Shown: positions 20,680-32,994, counted from the stretch's first letter. The stretch is DNA of 64,000 nt from Carya illinoinensis (GCF_018687715.1 NC_056758.1:8206501-8270500), one strand, 5' to 3'. The notes: generated from the letters alone by a model not told the origin. Numbers and translations are program-made.

Positions 20680-23223
20680 ATGGCTATGGCAAAGTTTGAA
20701 GTGGAGAAATTCGACGGTCAAAACAGCTTTAGCTTATGGCGCATCAATATGAAGGCTTTGTTATGACAACAAGGCTTGTCGAAAGCTTTGGAATGGAAGG
20801 TCTCCGAGGATTCTCCTGCACCGTCAAGAGAAGAAGATGAGAAGGCACATAGTGTCATTTTGTTGTCACTATCGGATGGAGTTTTGAGGGAGGTTGCCGA
20901 TGAGGAGACCGCTTTCGGTCTTTGGTCCAAGCTTGAGAGCTTGTATATGAAAAAGTCGCTCACCAACCGTTTGTATTTGAAGCAACGGTTATACACGCTC
21001 AAAATGAAGGAAGGTACTCCTATCTCTGAACACTTAGATGAATTTAATAAGATTATCATGGATTTGAGGAATATCGATATTAAGCTTGATGATGAGGATC
21101 AAGCATTAATTGTGTTGTGTTCGTTGCCGGTATCATTTGAAAATTTTGTAAACTCGATGTTGTATGGTAGAGACACCATCTCTTTGGTAGATGTAAAATC
21201 TGCTTTGAACTCTAAGGAGTTGAGAACAAAATTAGGTGTACAAGGCACGGATAATCAAGCCAGTGGTTTGTTTGTTAAGGGTTCATCTAGCAGGGGTAGA
21301 TCACATGAGAGAAGTTTAGAGAAGAACAGGAGTAAATCCAGGGGCAGTTCACAGTCGAAATTTAACAAGAAAAATGTTAAATGTCATTACTGCCATAAAT
21401 TTGGTCATTACAAAAATGAGTGTTCTAAATTGAAAAATAGAGAGGAAGGCACTAGTTCCTCTGATGCTGTTAGCATTGCTGATGAAAAGTCTAACGGCGT
21501 AGATATTGTTCTAGCAATTAGTGGCTCAAATAGTCGCTATGGTGACAAGTGGGTCATGGACTCAGCTTGTACCTTTCATATGTGTCCCAAGAAGGACTGG
21601 TTCACTACCTATGAGTCAGTCAACGGTGGCTCCGTTTTGATGGGAAATGATATGGTGTGTAAAATTGTTGGGATTGTTTCAGTTAGGATTAAGATGTTTG
21701 ATGGGATTGTCAGGACATTGTCTAATGTTCGACACATCCCAGCAGATTTGAAGAAAAATCTTATTTCCTTGGGCACTCTTGATTCTTTAGGTTTCCGGTA
21801 CACCGGTGAAGGTGGAGCTATTAAAGTCAGTAAGGGCTCCATGATTGTAATAAGAGGAGATATGACAGATGGTCTTTATTTCCTTCAGGGCAGTACATTG
21901 ACAGGTACAACTGCAGTGTCTGTTTCAGATAATTCAGAATCAGACAACACCCGTCTATGGCACATGCGTTTGGGTCACATGAGTGACAAGGGGATGTCTA
22001 TCCTGAGTAAGCAGGATTTGTTGTGCAATCAGAAGATAGGAAAACTTGAATTCTGTGAACATTGTGTGTTTGGAAAACAGTGCAGGGTTCAGTTTACTAC
22101 AGGAGTTCACAGAACTAAAAGTACTGTGGACTATATTCATTCTGATCTTTGGGGTCCATCTTCAGTTCCATCGAAAGGTGGAGCCCAGTATTTGCTTACC
22201 TTTATTGATGATTACTCAAGGAAGGTTTGGACTTATTTTCTGAAACATAAGAGCGATGTATTTGCTAACTTTAAACAATGGAAGGTTTTGATTGAAAATC
22301 AGACAGGCAAGAAGGTTAAGCGACTCCGAACCGACAATGGTATGGAATTTTGCGGAGGTGATTTTGATGAATTCTGCAAAAATGAAGGCATAGTGAGGCA
22401 CCGCACAGTGAGACATACTCCACAACAAAATGGAGTAGCTGAGCGGATGAATAGGACTCTCTTGGGGAGAGCCTGTAGTATGCTTTCAAATGCCGGCTTG
22501 TCTAAAGATTTTTGGACTGAAGCAGTCAACACAGCTTGCTATTTGGTTAATCGCTCTCCAGCCACAGCTATTGGTTTAAAAACTCCAAATGAGGTATGGT
22601 CAGTTACTCACTCTGATTATTCAAATTTGACAGTTTTTGGTTGTCCTGCATATTTCCATGTTAATGATGGAAAACTTGAGCCAAGGGCAAAGAAGGGCAT
22701 ATTCATTGGATATGCTAGTGGGGTGAAAGGATTCAGGTTATGGTGTACTGATCCCAAATCACCTAAGTTTGTAATTAGTAGGGATGTAGTATTTGATGAA
22801 CAATCCATGCTTAATTCGAGGAAGGAGTTTACTGTGTCTACAGGTGAAGAGCAGAGTAATGGCAAGAAGGTGGAGTCACAGGTTGAGGCTTCAAAGGGGA
22901 TGCCAGACGACACCCAAGATCATGTCACTTCAGATGAGCATGATCCTGATTTTGATGATGGCGCACAGGGTGAGCAAGATTACAGTATTGCTACTGGTAG
23001 ACAAAGGAGGCAGATCAGGCCACCTCAAAGATATGCTCATGCAGATATGGTGATGTATGCACTTACTACAGCCGAGGACATAGATGGTCAAGAGCCTTCC
23101 AGTTATTCAGAAGCTGTCAAAAGTAAGGAGTGTGCACAATGGTGCGCAGCAATGATTGAGGAGATTGAGTCTCTTCATAAGAACCAAACTTGGGATTTGG
23201 TACCAAACTTGGGATTTGGTTAA
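20680..23223 (+). pseudogene. Copia gag, protease, integrase and start of RT (interrupted by TGA)
   Basis: The polyprotein should start at ATG 20680 (MAMAKFEVEKFDG). Codon 29 is TGA (20764-20766), where relatives usually have an Arg codon, so the open part begins at 20776. Domains in order (residues counted from 20776): gag with the LYMKKSLTNRLYLKQRLY region; zinc knuckle CHYCHKFGHYKNEC (from 21383); protease WVMDSACTFHMCP; pre-integrase WHMRLGHMSDKGM; integrase with DLWGPS, FIDDYSR, RTDNGMEF and HTPQQNGVAERMNRTL; then the start of RT. It runs into a stop at 23221-23223 because of a 19-bp tandem duplication just upstream. Apart from these two lesions it is fully open. Confidence 0.95.
23183..23220 (+). 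repeat. 19-bp tandem duplication breaking the copia pol frame
   Basis: ACCAAACTTGGGATTTGGT stands twice in a row (23183-23201 and 23202-23220). A single copy would give [10 protein letters not shown], the expected start of the RT region. The extra 19 bases shift the frame by one. Confidence 0.95.
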
Positions 23224-24682
23224 GTTGCCTAAGAAGACGAAGACTGTTGGTTGCAAATGGGTTTTCAAAAGGAAAGAGGGAATCCAAGATGTTGCAGATG
23301 CAAGGTACAAGGCACGCTTGGTTGCAAAAGGCTATAGTCAGAGAGAAGGCATCGACTTCAATGAATTTTTCTCTCCAGTTGTGAAACACAGTTCGATCAG
23401 GGTGTTGCTTGCCATAGTGGCAGCACATGACTTAGAGCTACAGCAACTTGATGTTAAAACAGCGTTCCTGCATGGTGACCTGGAGGAGACCATTTACATG
23501 CATCAGCCGAAGGGGTTCATTGTTCAAGGCAAAGAAGATCATGTGTGCAGATTGAAGAAGTCATTGTATGGTTTAAAACAGTCTCTGAGGCAATGGTATA
23601 AACACTTTGACTCTTTTATGATAGATCATGGTTATGTGAGGAGTAGCCATGATTGTTGCGTTTATTATAGGCAGTTATCTGATGGGTCTTTCATCTATTT
23701 GCTACTTTATGTTGATGATATGCTTATTGCTGCTAAAAGCATATCTGACATTAGTTTACTGAAAACCCAACTTAGAAATGAGTTTGAAATGAAAGACTTA
23801 GGTGCTGCAAAGAAGATTTTGGGGATGGAGATCCACAGAGATAGGAAAGCTGGAAAGTTGTATTTGTCCCAAGGAAAGTACATTGAGAAGGTTCTTCAGA
23901 GGTTTGGAATGTCTGATTCCAAACCAGTAAGTACACCACTTGCTACACATTTTAAACTTTCAGCATCCCTATCTCCTCAGACAGATGAGGAGGAACGCTT
24001 CATGGCTAGTGTTCCTTATTCCAGTGCAGTTGGCAGTATTATGTATGCAATGGTTTGTACTCGTCCAGATATTTCACAGGCAGTGAGTGTTGTTAGCAGG
24101 TACATGGCTAACCCGGGTAGAGCTCATTGGCAGGCTGTGAAATGGATACTCAGGTATCTGAAAGGTACTTCAAACCTTGGTTTAATATTTGATAGAGAAG
24201 CTGACTACAATTCAAGGGTGGTTGGTTATGTTGATTCTGATTATGCTGGGGACTTGGATAAGAGAAGATCATTAATAGGGTATGTTTTCACTCTGTGTGG
24301 CTTTGCTATTAGTTGGAAAGCAATACTACAATCTACTGTTGCTTTATCAACTACAGAAGCAGAGTATATGGCAGCAGCTGAGGCTGTTAAGGAGGCCATT
24401 TGGTTGAAAGGTTTGATCAGTGATTTGGGATTACAACAGGATGCAATTTTAGTGTTTTGTGACAGCCAGAGTGCAATACATTTGACCAAAAATCAAATGT
24501 ATCATGAGAGGACAAATCATATTGATGTCAGGTATCATTTCCTTCGGGAAGTTGTTACAAAGGGCGGGTTAGAAATTCAGAAGATTGCTACTACTGAGAA
24601 TCCAACAGATATGATGACAAAGCCAGTTCCAGTATACAAGTTCAAACTTTGCTTGGAATTGATTGGTGTTCGGGGTATGTGA
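23221..24682 (+). pseudogene. Copia reverse transcriptase and RNase H
   Basis: Open from the duplication to TGA at 24680-24682. RT motifs: [54 protein letters not shown] and the catalytic [10 protein letters not shown] (YVDD at 23708-23719). RNase H motifs: [25 protein letters not shown] and [10 protein letters not shown]. The end, [11 protein letters not shown], is normal for the lineage. Every catalytic residue I expect is present, so this half could be active if the upstream lesions were not there. Confidence 0.95.
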
Positions 24683-24766
24683 TTCCCTTAGGGGATTTGG
24701 TGGAGGGGTTCGGTTTCTTGGTTAATGGTTTTTTTTTTTTTTGTTTAGGCTTGACGGAATTCAAGC

Positions 24767-24779
24767 CAAGGTGGAGATT
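24767..24779 (+). other. Polypurine tract of the copia element
   Basis: The purine-rich AGGTGGAGATT lies directly before the TGTTGAG start of the 3' LTR. It would prime plus-strand DNA synthesis. Confidence 0.7.
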
Positions 24780-25429
24780 TGTTGAGTTTGGCTTGATTTC
24801 CTTCTGAAAATGTGTTTTTTTGGGGCTTGGCTTGACTGTGGCTCGAGCTAAGGTTCCGCTCGACCTCCGCTCGATAGTTCGCTCGAGCGAACTCATCCAG
24901 AGAGTTCCGCTCGACCTCCGCTCGACAGTCCGCTCGAGCGAAATCTTCTAGAGAGTTCCGCTCAACCTCCGCTCGACAGTCCGCTCGAGCGAACTCATCC
25001 AGAGAGTTCCGCTCAACTGTCTGCTCGAGCGAGAATGTAACCCTAACGTGCGCTAGACACTTCACTCGACGTCCGCTCGAGCGAATATTCTGAATTAGCG
25101 CCTTGTGCTATAAATACATCATTTTCTCTTCATTTTTGGGTGGTGTTCAGAAGCCAAGAAAGAGAGAGTTTTGAGAATCATTTTGTATACAATCCTAAGA
25201 GTCCATTGAGTGTATTGGGGCTTTAGGATTGAGGATTTTGTGATCAATACTCTTGTACTCCATCTTTGTTCATAGTGAAATCATTGAAACCGACCCCGAC
25301 AGTGGACGTAGGCTCACATTGAGCTGAACCACTTAAATCTTGGTGTTCTTTGTGTGATTGTTGTTTATTTGTTGCTTCCGCTATTATTTACTTCAACTTA
25401 GTCTTAGTTTGTTCGGTCCATTCCCAACA
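24780..25429 (+). repeat. 3' LTR of the copia element
   Basis: 650 bp, 30 bp longer than the 5' LTR. The difference is mainly one extra unit in the CGCTCGA-rich repeat (24842-25036: four blocks and three spacers). The TATAAATA box is at 25109-25116. Confidence 0.93.
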
Positions 25430-25434
25430 CTCCC

Positions 25435-26250
25435 CAATATTTCTTAAACATAACTCTCATTTTTCTTACCATTGATTTCATGTACTCATTCTCATATCTA
25501 ATCTTCTTACCTAAGATGTCTTTCATTCTCCATACTTCATAAAAAAATAAGTTTGCTGTTGAGTAATCACTTCCGAATACAATAGTGATTTCTTCATTGA
25601 AAATAGCAAGTAGTTGACAAATATTTTCAACTTGCCCCCACTCTTCAATAGTTAGAACCCATTGATAACTGCTATCTCTATTGATATCTAAGAAAAACTT
25701 CTTTGAACTGAACTGCAGCATCCAACATTAAATATATGCCGTTCCATCTTCTAGGCACATCTAAAATCAGCTTCTTTAAGGGCAATTGCAACTGCTTTGC
25801 AGTTTTACTAAACTGTTTTAGCCTACTCTAATGCTACCAGATATTTTATACCATCTTTCAAACGATCGAAAATCTCTCTAATCTCCCCAAGTTTAAATTG
25901 CGCATGTAAATTAGTTATATACATACAACAACGTACATGAAACACTTTCCCTCTAGTAGACAATATTTTCTTTAGTCTAAAATCATCTTTCATGATCCTA
26001 ATGGCAACATCTTTAGAATTTGCATTGTCAACAGTAATTGAACTAATTTTATTCTCAATTCCCCAAACTTGAAAATAATTTTCAAAAGCATTAGTAATAA
26101 GAAGGCCAGTGTATGGAGGTGGTACATTACAAAAGTTTAACACACGCCTCTGAAGATGCCAATCAGTATCTATAAAATGACATGTCACTACCATATATGA
26201 AAGTTTTTTTACAAGAAATCCACATGTCAGTTGTGATACAAACATTGTTA
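25435..26250 (-). pseudogene. hAT transposase, catalytic middle part
   Basis: Frames at 26245-25823 (CHFIDTDWHLQRRVLNFCNVP, VWGIENKISSITVDNANSKD, FHVRCCMYITNLHAQ) and 25721-25435 (WVLTIEEWGQVENICQLL, YSTANLFFYEVWRMKDIL, MRVMFKKYWG) match the RNase H-fold core of plant BED-hAT transposases (RICESLEEPER/DAYSLEEPER type). One catalytic Asp is visible in TVDNANSKD. A frameshift near 25800 separates the two. The copia element begins right after KKYWG. Confidence 0.88.
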
Positions 26251-26933
26251 ATAGGTTTATGCAAAGCCTTTAACTTTGTATTTTCAGTCTCATAAGTTCT
26301 CAAGCATTCCTTCTTTGCAGTAGCCTGAGACATTTTTTCCCAATATAGTGTTTGTACTCATGAACTTATTAAATACCATATGCTCCATTAAAGAGAATGG
26401 ATATTCATGGTAAAGTATTATATGAGAGGCAAGCTCTCGGACCCTACTACAATCATAGGTAAAGTTTGAGACAGTGAAGCCATCATCTGCCTCCTTTGAC
26501 TCAATTGTTAAGACTTTTGGTTTTTTTTTTTTTTAAACCCCATGTATGGCAAACTAGTTAGCAAGTGCCTACTTAGTGTAGTTGTAGGACTAGATCGAGA
26601 TGTTTTAAACAAAGTGTTACACCACTCACATTGAGGTTGTTTAGCCCCATTTCGTTCAATTTTAACAAAATCATTTCATACAACAGAAGTCCTATTTCTC
26701 TTCTTTCTTTCATATGCTACCGTTTAAACTTCTATTGGGCCCTCAGTAGAGAGTCTAGAGATAGTGATAGGGGCCTGAGTATTTACAATGTCGCCATCAT
26801 CATCAAATATTGGCTCTACTAATCTAATCTCAATAGAGTTTTTATTTTCATACTCCTCCACCAGATCAACCAAATTCATACGATCACCTATTTGTTGGGA
26901 TCTAATATTTTTTAAACACAAAACCAAAAACAT
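26250..26933 (-). pseudogene. hAT transposase, N-terminal part with BED zinc finger
   Basis: The - strand has an acidic N-terminal frame (26933-26724), then QCEWCNTLFKTS (about 26633-26600) and TLSRHL (about 26573). These supply the two Cys and one His of a BED finger. Stops follow between 26520 and 26250. The first ATG cannot be fixed, as the 5' part may contain an intron. Confidence 0.65.
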
Positions 26934-26989
26934 AAAATAAGCATATAAACATTGACCATACAGGTTATATTAATCAACTAAAATGAAAA

Positions 26990-27240
26990 CAATCTTGTCT
27001 TGATGGCTAAGGTGCCTCTAGAAGCAAGGATACTAAAAGATGTTAAAGTCAAAAAATTTGACTCCAGCAGTTTTGTTATACAGTCTTGCCTTGATAGCTC
27101 AATGTGCCTCTAGAAGGCAAGGCTAATATAGTTTGATACTAATCAACTAAAATATGTCAAAGTCAAACAATTTTGACTTAATATACTCTTGCCTTAGTGG
27201 CTCGATGTGCCTCCAAAAACAAGGCACCTCAACAACATAA
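26990..27240. repeat. Short tandem repeat inside the hAT, three copies
   Basis: The words TCTTGCCTTGATGGCTC and GTGCCTCTAGAA-GCAAGG recur near 26993, 27086 and 27186, a spacing of about 95 bp. Part of the hAT 5' region, non-coding. Confidence 0.6.
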
Positions 27241-27960
27241 ACATAGAACAGATTGGATAAAATTTATCAATCAAAACATGTTCAACACAACATCATTTCA
27301 TACTTGAAGCAAGAACATACATATAAAACAGATTGGATAAGATTTATCAACCAAAATATGTTAAACAAACACCATATTTAGCAACCAAAATATGTTAAAG
27401 AAAGCATCATTTCATACTTGAAGCAAGAACATAAACACAGAACAGATTAGATAAGATTTATGAACCAAAACATGTTAAGCACAACACCATTTCATACTTG
27501 AAGAATGAAAATCTTTTATTAACCAAAACATGATAAACACAACACCATTTTATAATTGAAGCAAGAACATAAATACATAACAAATTGGATAAGATTTATG
27601 AACCAAAACTTCTTAAGTACAACACCATTTCATAATTGAAGAAAGAAAATATTTTATTAACCAAAACATGATAAACATCGCACCATTTCATATTTGAAGC
27701 AAGAACATAAACACATAACATATTGGATAAGATTTATGAACCAAAACATATTAAGCACAACACCATTTCATACTTGAATAAAGAAAATATTTTAATAACC
27801 AAAAAAAGATAAACATTGCACCATTTCATACTTGAAGCAAGAACATAAACACAAAAAATATTGGATAAACACAGAATAGAACATAAACACAGAAAAGAAC
27901 ATAAACACATAATAGAACATAAACACAGCACCATTTCATACTTGAAGCAAGAACTAGGTA
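27240..27960. repeat. Satellite-like tandem repeat inside the hAT, period about 115-145 bp
   Basis: TTGGATAAGATTTATGAACC recurs with small changes near 27249, 27330, 27447, 27582 and 27725. CACCATTTCATACTTGAAGCAAGAACATAAACAC alternates with a partly similar half-unit. Five to six diverged units. No coding capacity. Confidence 0.75.
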
Positions 27961-27979
27961 GATCATAGGATCGGATTAA

Positions 27980-29040
27980 TTAACCAAAACATGTTAAAGA
28001 AAGCATCTTTAAACACTTAGAGCAAGGACATAAAGCAAGAACCAAATCAAGGAGGAATAAGTCATTGTGGACTGGAAATTTTGCTTCAAGCATAGATCTA
28101 TAGTTTCTTTCTTCAGAAGGTTTTTCCCTCAAAATTTTCAGTATGACAATTATAAAGCTAGAAACAAATAATATAGTGCAAGTGCACTGTGCAAACAACA
28201 TCAAGATCAAGATAGGAAAAGAGCCAAAAGCCCATATGATGTCATTAAAAATAAAAGATCCATTTTCATAGAATAGATTGGAGTAATAGATAGAGATAGT
28301 CACAGTCTCACAGAAGCATTCAAGCAAGCATATATCATATATGTCGTGATTAAACATGTATAGGTCTATGGTAGGAAAGTGTCACACTGTCACACCATTT
28401 CAGCGTATAGATTTTTACTAACATGGATTACATGATTAGATCTACAATATTAGAATTTATAAATAGTTAGGAGAGAACAAGAGGTTCAAAAATACTCAGA
28501 TAATTATATAAGTGGTTCCAAATTGCCAAAGGACCAAATCTCTCAACTTCCCAACGAAATGGTTAGAAACAGGAAAATAACGTGTCTAATTGACTAATGA
28601 ACGGACCAAACATAGAACCATGATCCATGAAATTAGGGATTCAGTTGGTTGGGAGTCATAAATACTAGCATTTAATGACCCATTTGTCGAGACCCGACTA
28701 CCATATCTAAGATTGAGATTGTAGTCACGGCTCCCCTCAAATCCAACTGATGGCTTCATATGCTAGGGTTTCGAGTAGTTGAGAAGTCATAGACAGCTCC
28801 AAGCCTTCAAGAATCAAGCATTGATTCAAGGCTTCATTCCCTAGAAATCACAAGGTAAGCGATGAAGCATAGAAGGCTAGGGTTTCACGAATCGTGATGA
28901 GTTTGAGAGGAAGTGTGAATGTGTGCGTGAAATACTAAAAGTGAAATGGCTGAAGCCTAAAGGACGGGATTGAGGAGAAATGACTCGAGGGTGGCTGGGG
29001 TTAGGGTTGTAACTAAATAATCAATGGCTCGGATTTAGTT
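27980..29040. other. hAT 5' region without a recognisable gene
   Basis: I find no protein similarity here. The 28680-28990 part is less AT-rich and could be the promoter/leader of the transposase gene, which reads leftward. This is inferred from position only. Confidence 0.3.
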
Positions 29041-29312
29041 ATATAGGTCCAACGGCTAAGAATTAGGACTGTAAAATATGTTATATACTATAAATTTACA
29101 TGTATTTATACTATAAAACTATATATTTATACTATATACAATCATACATATATAAGTTTATAACATTGTCTAACTTTATATTTTATTTTATTTTATTTTT
29201 ATAAAAAAAACTTTATATTTTATCAAACAATATAATTTATATTATTACAAGAAATTATATTTTTTAAAATGAATAAAAATATTGGTACTCCTGACAAAGA
29301 TAACATTGTCTA

Positions 29313-29352
<40 letters not shown>

Positions 29353-30029
29353 TTATATTTTATCAAACATTATAATTTATTACTATAGTCTATGACTCTA
29401 TAATACTATTATACTAATATGATAACGAGATGGTGTAATTTGTAAATTTATAATGTTATATATTATGTAAGACTATACTATTAATAAATTAATAATTTAT
29501 AATAGTAGATATTTATTAACACACCACCATATGTATATACTATAATACTAATACTAAAAGGATATGTTAATATTATCCATCATCATACATAGTAATATAT
29601 ACTAATTAATATGTTATACTAATAAACCACCATCTTTCTTTCATATTAATATTAGTATATGTTATACTAATACACCACCATACATTAGTAATAATATATG
29701 AAATTATGAATGCATCATCTTTCTAACACCACTAATATATTAACAAACATATACTATTTCTAATATTAATATACCATCTTTCTAACATACATATACTAAT
29801 ATGAATATATATAATATGGACCATATGATGTAATTTGTAAATATATAATGTTATATATTTATTGGACTCGTGTATTCATCATAACTTATAGTCCTATAAG
29901 ACTAGAAGATAATATTATAATTTATAAATTTATATATAGTATATGTAGTGGCTATATGTCTGTATACATAATTATATATATTATAAATTATATATATTTT
30001 ATTTTATATATATATTTATATATATATAT
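29040..30029. other. AT-rich region with TA microsatellite
   Basis: Very AT-rich, with a (TA)n run at about 29321-29348 and many ATACTAATA-type words. Inside the hAT limits. I see no gene. Confidence 0.6.
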
Positions 30030-30205
30030 ATACGAGTTGAGTTTACAAGTCAAGTCAGGCTTCATACGAGTTTGCTCACGAATATTAATTGAGCCGATCG
30101 AGCTTTATACGAGTTTATATTATTTAATAATTAAGATTATTTATATATTTGTAAACGCCCATTTAATATTCGTTTCTAGTCGAACTCGAGTTGAATAACT
30201 AGAGT

Positions 30206-30744
30206 TAGTGCTACCTGTTAAGTAACTTGTTCATTTTACAACCCAATGGATGGGCTAAAAATAATGGAGTGGACGTTTAGCAGCGATTTGGATTGAACAG
30301 TTGTTAGATTAGGACTACCTATGAACTTCGTGTCTGTGCTCGTTGCGACCACTAGCTGTCAATTTGCCAGTGTTCTTTTCTTTCTTTCTTTTTTTATTTT
30401 TTTATTTTTTTATTTTCTAATGCCTAATAATGTTAGAAAAAGGTATTTACTATTAAAAATTATTATTTTTATATAAATTTTATATTTACTTATTATTTTT
30501 TTTTTACAAGTAATGCACAATATTTATTCATTTTATGATTGTAAATGTCACTTTGTTATCTCAAATCACGACGTACCAATGCTCGTAATGTCTCTTGCAA
30601 TTTGTTCTTTAAAAAAAAAAAAAAAAAAAAAAACCAAAGTAGCTTTAATTGTTGTTCAAGTTTAAAATCATATTTTATATTGTAATAATTTATCTTTTTA
30701 CAAAATTCTTACACGAAAGTGTAATGGAAAAGCTTCATGCTGTC
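30206..30744. other. Intergenic, no gene seen
   Basis: Contains a T-rich tract (30380-30415) and an A run (30609-30632). Nothing else is recognisable. Confidence 0.5.
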
Positions 30745-32775
30745 GGGTATCAATTTAATTTTAACACCAGCTAATACAAATTCGCTACGTAGCAGGATGT
30801 GTACCAAACTAAAATTTATACTCACATGAACTTGATTTCACTTTATCTTTTCGTCTCTTCTCGCTTTTTTTTTCTCTCTCTCTCTCTAAAATACGCTCTC
30901 TCTCTCTTTCTAAAATGAGCTTACCACGACACAAAAAGAAAATCACCCTATTGAAACGATATCATCGTCATGAGGGTCTGGGTCTGGCAGGTTTTGTAGA
31001 TAAGAATTTTCAATTCAAATTTAAAATTTTCATATCATTATTACAACTTTCTTAAATTCTCACACAAAATATAATAAACAATTCAACCTTTTCAAATTCT
31101 AATTCAATTTTTTTAAATTTTAAAATAATAATATTACTAAAAAATAATATTTTAAATTTTCATCTCAAATTTAAAATTCTCATTTCTACTCCCAAATCTA
31201 CCCTGGATCCCAGATTTAAGTCAATAAGGACAGGGCTTCTCTTACTTGAAGCTTCCATCTACTTAATACCTCATTTCTTTTTTTTTTTTTTTTTTTTTGA
31301 AATAAACCTCAACTTTCATTTATAAAGTCATTGCATACATCGCCTGTCTCGTTCCAGACAATGAACTATACAAGCTGGAACTTCTTCTATCCAAACTTGT
31401 TCCTCATCAAAACTCAAAGCAGCCTTAGCCAAATTATGTGCCACTGTGTTTCTTTCTCTAAAATCAAACTGTAAAAACCAATCCTGTCTATTTGTCAAAA
31501 CATTCCTAATATCTTAATTTAAATTACCTATAGCAGACCAATTCTCTTCTGTATTCTTCACAGTCTCTATTATTGCCTTTGCATCACCTTCGAATATAAC
31601 TTTCTGTACATTAAGTTCACTGCACACCTGCAATGCCTTCCATAGAGCATGACATTGTGCTACCTCTGCTAATTGTACGTTCTTTCTGCTGTCACATACT
31701 GCTAATAAAACATCCACATTCTCATCTCTCATAATCACCCCCATACCCATTTTCTTCATCTTAATATCTAGAGAGGCATCCCAATTCACCTTTACAAACT
31801 CTGCTACAGGCTTAACCCATATTGCCAAACTGCTTGGTCTGTGTTCCTGCTGAGTTTCTGCCCTTTGCCTTCTGTTTGCTTTCTTAAAATCCTCTATAGA
31901 GTCTATTGCAGATAATAACAACCTTCTCAGACAAGTGAGTTTGTTCTAAAAAACAAAAGTGTTCATTCTCAACCATACTTTTCTAATCTGGACTGCCACT
32001 TCATCTAGCTTATCTTTATCAAGTCTATCTAACAGCTTTTCCCATAACTACATAAACTCCCCCTCTATCCCTTTTCCACTTTTGTACCCTACTCAAACTG
32101 TTGGCTCATACATCATTTGCTGCTTGACACTTCCAAAGCACATGCATGACAGATTCTTCCTCTCTAAGCCAATTCCTCCTTTCTTAAGTTTTCTTATATT
32201 CTTTCTTCTCTCTTTTCATCTCTCTACCATCCAAGAAATCTTTGATTCTCTGGGTTTTATATATAACTATGATTTCGAGGCTTTGGGAAAAGATGAACTC
32301 TTCTTTGAAATGAAACCTATTGGTGCTTCTCTTTTAGTCCAAGATATATCTTAAGCTTCTCTCATGTCATTGTTCCAGACCAGTTTGAAGGGAAGGGTGC
32401 TACCACTTTTCGACGTCTTGCATTGTTTTCCTTCAGCCTTTTCCTCAGCTCAGGTGATTTCTTTACATTGTTCTGGAGGCTTACTTGGTTCTCCTGTTCT
32501 TTCTAATTGCAATTAGATAGCTATTTGGATAGGCTATTTTCCTTGTGAAGCTGTAAAAATGTTAGACAATCTCAAATCAAAATGTTTCATAGCAATACAT
32601 TATCATTTTATATACATCCTTGAGAGAGAGGGGGTTGCAGGTGTCGGGGGTTGGTGAGGGAGGGAGAGATGGAAAAATAAAATGAAATCATGTACATATA
32701 GGTGTGAATTTTAGTTTGGTACATATCCTATATGGCAAATTTGTATTGGCTGGTGTTAAAATTAAATTTTGAATT
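30745..32775. mobile_element. Inverted-repeat-flanked unit enclosing a LINE tail
   Basis: About 115 bp at 30745-30865 recur inverted at 32660-32775, sharing TTTAATTTTAACACCAGC, TACAAATT and GTACCAAACTAAAATT. This is either a DNA transposon with long terminal inverted repeats that later received a LINE, or two copies of one MITE in opposite orientation. I found no clear target duplication outside the repeats. Confidence 0.5.
31268..32400 (-). mobile_element. 5'-truncated LINE with poly(A) tail
   Basis: The - strand ends in a long A run (31268-31300 as T on the + strand). The frame 31921-31514 is an RNase H-like domain: FVKVNWDASLD, MGVIMRDENVDVLLAVCD, QLAEVAQCHALWKAL and KVIFEGDAKAIIETV. Before it, at about 32170-32090, coding for ESVMHVLWKCQAANDVWA marks the zf-RVT region. 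Everything upstream is missing, as in a typical incomplete LINE insertion. Confidence 0.8.
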
Positions 32776-32994
32776 ATACGTTTAATACTTGAGCCACCTT
32801 TTGAACCGGATCGGTGTAAAGTCATGTTTTACACGAGCTAATAAAACAGTGACTTGTTATTTTTCCATACTTTTCAAAGAGACAATATTGACAGGATTCT
32901 TTTCCAGTCGTAAAAATAAATCTCCTAACGCTTCGTACCGAAATATCATCTGTGTTCAAGCTTGAGTTGTAGCAACCAGCCCATGAGACCAATT

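Larger units (their letters stand above)
20018..25429 (+). mobile_element. Ty1-copia retrotransposon, nearly complete
   Basis: Two LTRs (20018-20637 and 24780-25429), a methionine-tRNA primer site, gag-pol and a purine tract are all present. The flanking 5-bp duplication CTCCC is perfect (20013-20017 and 25430-25434). It sits inside the hAT transposase exon: coding on the two sides joins as KKYWG/DCNLL. Only two visible lesions disable it: a TGA in gag and a 19-bp duplication that shifts frame in pol. In the last ~350 bp I count about 11 substitutions and one indel between the LTRs, so it is not very recent. Confidence 0.95.
15100..30205 (-). mobile_element. Large hAT transposon, host to two later insertions
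   Basis: A BED-finger hAT transposase reads on the - strand from 26933 to 19440. Both outer regions (15100-15300 and 30030-30200) are rich in GCTCGAG/CGAGCT-type subterminal words, and the left one starts GTAAACGAGCCGAGCTCG, typical of plant hAT ends. The right end is decayed and I could not fix an 8-bp target duplication, so the limits are approximate. Removing the solo LTR (16179-18990) and the copia element (20018-25429) leaves about 6.9 kb. The transposase has several stops. Confidence 0.55.

Noticed and set aside
27240..27960. Regular repeats considered as a CRISPR-like array
   Set aside because: Units are diverged, there are no unique spacers of constant length, no cas genes, and the genome is eukaryotic.
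29321..29348. TA repeat as a possible origin or matrix attachment site
   Set aside because: Simple TA microsatellites are common in plant intergenic DNA. Nothing else supports a function.
30330..30370. CACTAGCTGTCAATTTGCCAGTG resembles part of the P450 fragment at 14830-14860
   Set aside because: Only about 25 bp match, the frame is not kept and the flanks differ. Chance or a tiny relic. It does not define the hAT target site.
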